Assembly (NCBI GenBank): GCA_937951895.1
Contig: CALFER010000004.1
Location: 1-11,380 of the forward strand
Source of the DNA: an uncultured bacterium
Lineage (GTDB): Bacteria > CSSED10-310 > CALFER01
Direction: 5' to 3'
Length of the DNA: 11,380 bases
Within the stretch, counting starts at the first letter, position 1; each line of letters opens with the position of its first letter. The notes under the pieces were generated by a model. It was not told where the DNA came from, searched no databases, and worked only from the letters and a program-made list of their open reading frames with translations. Below, piece after piece: positions 7,349-11,380 of this stretch. A program made the translations under genes and the position numbers.

Positions 7349-8776
7349 ATGAAAGTCATGCTGATTGTTCCTCCCTGGACGCTTCACGATATCCGCGCCA
7401 AAGACACCCAAGGTATCGCCGGACGATGGCCGCCGATCGGAACTCTCTATATCGCCTCGGTCCTCCGCCAGGCCGGACATGAAGTCGTTTTCAAAGACGG
7501 CGCATTCGCCAACCAGGACCAGATGGCCGATCTCGTGGTCCGCGAACGCCCGGACGTGCTCGGCGCCTTCGTCATCGCCATGTTCTGGGAGCGGACGAAA
7601 AGCCTGTTCCGCCTCATCAAACAACGCCTCCCGAATCTCTTTATCGTCGCGGGCGGCCACGGTCCCTCGGCTCTCAAAGGGCAATGCCTGCTCGAATGCC
7701 CGGAACTCGACGCCGTCATGATCTCGGAAGCGGAATACACCATGCGCGAACTGGTCGAACGCCTCCAGTCCGGAACCTCGCTCGATGGACTCCCCGGCAC
7801 AGTCATCCGACATGGTGACTCGTTTCTCGAAAATCCGCCACGTCCCTTTATCCAGAATCTGGACGAATTGCCGTTTCCCGCGATGGATCTCGCGGAACTG
7901 GACCGCTATTACCCCTCACACGGACAGGTTCTCACGACGCCCTCCATGCAGGTGATCTCCAGCAGGGGATGCAAAAACGATTGTCTGTACTGCTTCCGGC
8001 TGATGGGTCGGCATGTGCTGCGATTTCGCTCGGCCAAAAACGTGGTCGATGAAATCGAGTTTTATGTGACGAAATTCGGCGCACGAGACATCAAGTTCTG
8101 GGATGAGGCGTTCACGTTCAATCGACAGCGAGTGATGGAATTCTGCGATGAGTTGATCCGCCGCAAAATCAAGGTCTCCTGGTGGATCTCGGCCCGGGCG
8201 GATGCGGTGGACGAGGACATGCTGAGGGCGATGAAGCGCGCCGGTTGCTGGTGCATCAATTACGGTGTCGAATCCGGTGTCCAGAAGAATCTCGATACGC
8301 TGCGAAAGAACCTGACCGTTCAACAGATCATCGATGCCGTTCGCTTGACCCATCGCATCGGCATCCGGACGTTCACGACCTACATCTTCGGAATCCCGGG
8401 CGAAACCTTCGAGGAAGGCCTCGAAACGATCAAACTCGCGAAGAAACTCAATTCCTTCATCACGGAGTTTTTCCCGATTTCACCCTTTCCCGGAACGGAT
8501 CTGTGGGATATCGCCTGCACGCAGTCCAACTTCACGGCCGATCTGCGAAAAATCGGCCTTCTCAAGGAAGAGGTGGTCTACGCGCCCGAAACGATGACCC
8601 AGAAGCAGGTGTCGGAACTCCGCCGAAGGGCTTTTCGCGAGTATTACATGCGGCCGCGATATGTCTGGACGTATGTAAAGGGAATCCGCTCGTGGCTCCA
8701 GGTCAAAGGACTGCTGGCAGGCGCGATCACGGTCCTGAAATTCACGAATCCGAACAAGCGGGATGAGACTTGCTGA
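7349..8776 (+). CDS. B12-binding-domain radical SAM protein
   Basis: A 475-residue protein (from 7349). Residues 1-140 form a Rossmann-type cobalamin-binding domain beginning MKVMLIVPPW and including VAGGHGPSAL near 100-109. The usual DxHxxG histidine is replaced (DGAFAN near 50), as is common in radical SAM members that bind B12 without a lower-axial His. Residues about 195-400 form the radical SAM core: the cluster-binding motif C-x3-C-x2-C is C208, C212, C215 (SRGCKNDCLYC), with later family motifs IKFWDEAF, GVESGVQ and FGIPGET. Such enzymes carry out methylations, ring formations and other radical chemistry in lipid, cofactor or natural-product pathways. The C-terminal tail after about 410 is family-variable, so the substrate cannot be read from sequence. 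The gene is divergent from the secreted-protein operon and has no visible pathway partner. Its stop codon abuts the start of the accessory region, so a trimmed C-terminus cannot be excluded, though the length is normal. Confidence 0.88.
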   Translation: MKVMLIVPPWTLHDIRAKDTQGIAGRWPPIGTLYIASVLRQAGHEVVFKDGAFANQDQMADLVVRERPDVLGAFVIAMFWERTKSLFRLIKQRLPNLFIVAGGHGPSALKGQCLLECPELDAVMISEAEYTMRELVERLQSGTSLDGLPGTVIRHGDSFLENPPRPFIQNLDELPFPAMDLAELDRYYPSHGQVLTTPSMQVISSRGCKNDCLYCFRLMGRHVLRFRSAKNVVDEIEFYVTKFGARDIKFWDEAFTFNRQRVMEFCDELIRRKIKVSWWISARADAVDEDMLRAMKRAGCWCINYGVESGVQKNLDTLRKNLTVQQIIDAVRLTHRIGIRTFTTYIFGIPGETFEEGLETIKLAKKLNSFITEFFPISPFPGTDLWDIACTQSNFTADLRKIGLLKEEVVYAPETMTQKQVSELRRRAFREYYMRPRYVWTYVKGIRSWLQVKGLLAGAITVLKFTNPNKRDETC

Positions 8777-8892
8777 GGGTCGCCAGCATACCCATCAGTT
8801 CCTGGGCTTTGACTAGCAAATGGACAAAAAACAACGAACTGTAATAGCGCCGTGCAACTGCCAGCAAACTCGTTGATTAAAAAAACGTTAAG
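8777..8892. other. Spacer with possible Tn3-type terminal sequence
   Basis: This stretch separates the radical SAM stop from the transposase stop. ACGTTAAG (8885-8892) equals the inner end of the 38-bp terminal repeat of Tn3 itself and points the right way, from outside toward the transposase, overlapping the transposase stop. However, no GGGG lies 38 bp outward (around 8855). AGGGTC occurs farther out at 8776-8781, which would suit only an unusually long terminal repeat of about 115 bp. A short inverted repeat, caacga/tcgttg (8832-8837 and 8870-8875), is also present. No clear terminator is seen. The opposite terminal repeat is not in the window. Confidence 0.35.
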
Positions 8893-10729
8893 TAAACATT
8901 GCGTGAGGCGTACGCAGTGGACGGAGACGGTTCCGGTTCAATTCCACATCGAGTTCAAATCTGTACCTTCCGTACTGATTGATGTGTTCATAGCGGGCAG
9001 GCGAAAGGTGGACGAGATCCTGCTCCTGGACCGGATGTCCTTCTGTTCTGAGTTGCTCGATGACAGCCTGCATATAGACCGTATTCCAAGCGATCACTGC
9101 ATTGGTCAGCAGTGTAAGACAAAGTGCTTGATTGTTCTGTTCCTCTTCCTGTTTTCGCCGGATCTTTCCCTCATGAGCAAAAAAGAGAGTCCGTCGCAGG
9201 GCATGAATGGCTTCCCCTTTATTGAGCTGCACTTCGATACGTCGGCGATATGCTTCATTTTCAAGATAACGCAGAATAAAAATGGTTTTGATAAGTCGGC
9301 CGTATTCTTGCATGGCGAGAACCAGGGCGCTCTTTCGGGGATAGGATCTCATTTTGCTGATCAAGAGAGAGGAGGTAACCCATCCGAGTTTTAGCGAGCC
9401 TGCAACCCGCAAGATATCGTCCATGTGTTGAAGAATCAGACCGCGATTGATAGATCCTTTGATTCTGGTAGCCAAGTTGGGATATCGCTGCAGGCGATCG
9501 ATCCGGTACAGTTGTTGATCACCGATATCCCTAATTCTTGGCGAGAACATCATTCCCAGCAAATCGAAGAGAGCGAAAAGCAACTCCGTGTACCCTGCAG
9601 TATCGGTGGTGTGTTCCAAGATCTGAAGTTCGGTTTCATTGTCCAAAATCGCATCCAACACATAGGTTGCGTCTCTGACAGTAGTGGGAATCACCCGTGA
9701 ACCGTACTGCGAGAACTGGTCAGAAGTCCAAGAATAAAACGTTACTCCCTTGCCGTAGCCAAAGTAGCGGGGTAAAGCTGTGGCGTTACTTACTTTTCCC
9801 GAGGCCGGAAACCGCTGGCCATCAGATGATGAGAGCACGCCTCCACCCCAAAGCCTGCTCAACGGTTGATGGTATTGGAAGTTGACGAGTGCATCATTGG
9901 CTGATTTTAGCGTTTCCTCCCGTAGGTACCAGTTGGTGTACCAAGCAAGACGTTTATAAGTCAGGCCGGTCATCTGCCCAATCTTGCTGAATCCAAGGTT
10001 GCAGCCTTGGGCGAGGAGCGATGCATAGAGATGCGGCAGGAATTCCTGGTTGCGGGGTTCGCTCCCTCCGGCATGTTCAAAGTACTGACTAAATTGCGTC
10101 CAGCGATCTGTTTCGATGAGGATTTCGCCCAATTCGACGACAGGTAATCGTTGATCAATCATACTTCCCAAGATTTCAGCGCTTTCCGGCTTTCCCTGCC
10201 CAGCAATCGGCGTGATCACCACATTCCCCCGTTCAATTCTTATTTTGTCATTGCCGGGAAGCATCCGCTCCACCCGAGAAAGCATTTCCTCTGCTTCAGT
10301 TTCCCGCTCCTCAAGTCTTTTGGCTGCGTCGACTGGCACCGCAAGCTGCCGGCACACTTCGGAACGAAGCAACGGCCACTGGTCTCTGGGAATGAGATAT
10401 GATTCCGGATTGGCATACCGCCGACTTGAATCCAGCCAGATATTGCCAGATCTCAGGGCGTTCCGCAGCTCAAACAGCGCGCACAACTCATAATAATGGC
10501 GATCGATTAGGTCTTCGCTGTTGAAAACATAGGGCCGCCATTTCGCAGGCACAAATGCAGCCGGAGCATCTTCGGTAATTTTACGAATGCGCTGGGCATT
10601 GAGTTGACGAAGCAGGTTCAACGCTTCGATCAGGGGATCATTCTCATCGTTCGATCTGAAGGCAAAGGCGTCAAGAAATGCTGGCGCAAACTGCCGAATG
10701 TGGCTGTAGCGAGTTTCTAAAAAGTCAAA
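8888..10729 (-). pseudogene. tnpA: Tn3-family transposase, N-terminally truncated
   Basis: About 613 codons remain of a protein normally near 1000 residues; roughly the first 385 are missing. Counting from the TTG at 10621, the DDE catalytic residues are D267 (SSSDGQRF), D340 (HTTDTAGYTE) and E470 (NKGEAIHALRR). Their spacing of 73 and 130 fits the Tn3 family. Other family signatures are YKRLAWYTNWYLREETL, LPRYFGYG, and the C-terminal HINQYGRYRFELD and LRPLR. The frame stays open and family-like upstream of 10621 (FDFLETRYSHIRQFAPAFLDAF...), so the TTG at 10621 is not a real start. It ends at an in-frame TAG (complement of 10730-10732), beyond which the minus strand no longer resembles a transposase. 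With the DNA-binding N-terminal region gone, it should be inactive unless complemented. The catalytic domain itself shows no frameshift, implying recent truncation. Confidence 0.88.
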
Positions 10730-10733
10730 CTAC

Positions 10734-11357
10734 ATGCTCCTCAAACGGGAGCTGATCGTGCATCTCCATGCACTCAACTCAACGGAAATCAAGGTGTATA
10801 TCGCACTCTTGATCCTAGCCGATCCCAGGACCGGCAGCCTGAAAATCCCTCTCAAAGACCTGGCAGCTCGCATCGGCTTGTCTTACCGACTCACCAACAA
10901 GTCTATCTTGCGACTAAAGGAAATGAAACAAATCCACTACTCGTCAGACAGGGTACTCAAGGAAAGCATTATTCAGATAACCGGGTTCGTTCCGGTGCAA
11001 TCGTTTTTCAATGAATCAGGAACCGATGCTCTGCCTGAGAATTTTAGTTCGAATCCTGAAAATTCCAAACAGCCGGTTCCGATTATTCCGCAAGAGAGAG
11101 TCACCCTGGATAATCCGGAAAAAGAATCCAGTTCCCAAACCGCCATGAATGATGTCACCACATCCTCGCTTGATAACCTGATTCTACAGATTGCCACCGA
11201 TTTAGGTGTTCAAGAGAACCCGCAAGGCTTCAGAACGTTTTGTGAAAACTATCTGGAAAGTACCTTGCGCAAAGCATTCGAGGAAGTTCAAAAACTGCCA
11301 GCAGATAAAGTGAGAAACCGCAAAGCAGAGGATGTCCCCGAAGTAGTTGAAAGTTGA
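10734..11357 (+). CDS. Winged-helix DNA-binding protein, replication/mobile-element type
   Basis: A 207-residue protein not assignable to a named family. Residues about 13-84 resemble a winged helix-turn-helix: STEIKVYIALLILADPRTG, then LKDLAARIGLSYRLTNKSILRLKEMKQI as the recognition part, then a beta wing (SSDRVLKESIIQITGF). Residues about 90-145 are a polar low-complexity linker rich in Ser, Asn, Pro and Glu. Residues about 146-198 look helical (LGVQENPQGFRTFCENYLESTLRKAFEEVQKLP.DKVRNRKAE). A wHTH, a disordered linker and a small C-terminal helical domain are typical of phage or plasmid replication-organiser and partner proteins, but this is analogy. The ATG lies 1 bp from the break in the transposase frame, has no Shine-Dalgarno, and an in-frame TAG lies about 36 bp upstream, so a few N-terminal residues and the native promoter may have been lost. 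Composition is more A/T-rich than the chromosomal genes. It may be expressed poorly or from an outside promoter. Confidence 0.6.
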   Translation: MLLKRELIVHLHALNSTEIKVYIALLILADPRTGSLKIPLKDLAARIGLSYRLTNKSILRLKEMKQIHYSSDRVLKESIIQITGFVPVQSFFNESGTDALPENFSSNPENSKQPVPIIPQERVTLDNPEKESSSQTAMNDVTTSSLDNLILQIATDLGVQENPQGFRTFCENYLESTLRKAFEEVQKLPADKVRNRKAEDVPEVVES

Positions 11358-11380
11358 AAAAGGGTGGCGGTTCGACCTAC

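Larger units (their letters stand above)
8777..10732. mobile_element. Remnant of a Tn3-family transposon
   Basis: The region is defined by the truncated Tn3-type transposase and the candidate end motif beside it. The left boundary is uncertain (8777 or about 8855) and the right boundary is the frame break at 10730-10732. No resolvase, resolution site or second terminal repeat is seen, so this is a fragment and probably not self-mobile. Base composition here is visibly more A/T-rich than in the M24 and radical SAM genes. Confidence 0.6.

Noticed and set aside
8790..8815. Intrinsic terminator after the radical SAM gene
   Set aside because: The best hairpin (CCCA/TGGG with an 8-base loop) is only 4 bp and is followed by just three Ts.
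8852..9394. A 180-codon plus-strand open frame opposite the transposase
   Set aside because: It is antisense to well-conserved Tn3 transposase sequence and has no recognisable features of its own.
10619..10621. TTG as a start codon for a 577-residue transposase
   Set aside because: Family-like sequence continues 36 codons upstream in the same frame, so the TTG is an internal leucine of a truncated gene.

Overview
The window looks like chromosomal DNA from a Gram-negative-type bacterium, probably an uncultivated lineage. This rests on two long signal-peptide proteins with no familiar name and on a mix of common (M24 peptidase) and unassigned genes. No phylogenetic marker such as rRNA or a ribosomal protein is present, so the phylum cannot be named.

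Layout: (1) positions 1-193 are non-coding and pyrimidine-rich, leading into a plus-strand M24-family metallopeptidase (194-1384). (2) A minus-strand block follows. In transcription order it holds a secreted Asp-box beta-propeller protein with FnIII/Ig-like C-terminal domains (7194-4642), a second secreted propeller-like protein with a C-terminal beta-sandwich module (4681-2321, overlapping the first by 40 bp with a strong internal Shine-Dalgarno), and a multi-pass membrane protein resembling DUF1189 (2185-1400) with its own likely promoter. The last gene converges on the M24 gene with only 15 bp between stop codons. (3) A divergent control region (7195-7348) separates this block from a plus-strand B12-binding-domain radical SAM protein (7349-8776). 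(4) From 8777 the character changes. A 111-bp spacer carries a possible Tn3-type end motif and a curious minus-strand protein-like frame. After it lies the C-terminal ~60% of a Tn3-family transposase (minus strand, 8888-10729) with its catalytic D, D and E residues intact. The transposase reading frame breaks at a TAG 1 bp from the ATG of a plus-strand winged-helix protein (10734-11357). The last 23 bp hold nothing recognisable.

Functionally, the two secreted proteins are very probably co-translated and may act together at the cell surface or in the periplasm; their job is unknown. The radical SAM protein is likely a cobalamin-dependent modifying enzyme of unknown substrate. The right end (from about 8777) is an accessory region: a decayed Tn3-family element joined to a DNA-binding protein of the type found on plasmids, phages or integrative elements. 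No CRISPR array, tRNA, rRNA, riboswitch or clear intrinsic terminator was seen. I found no convincing complete new defence or mobile system. The best leads for novelty are the coupled secreted pair and the transposase/winged-helix junction.
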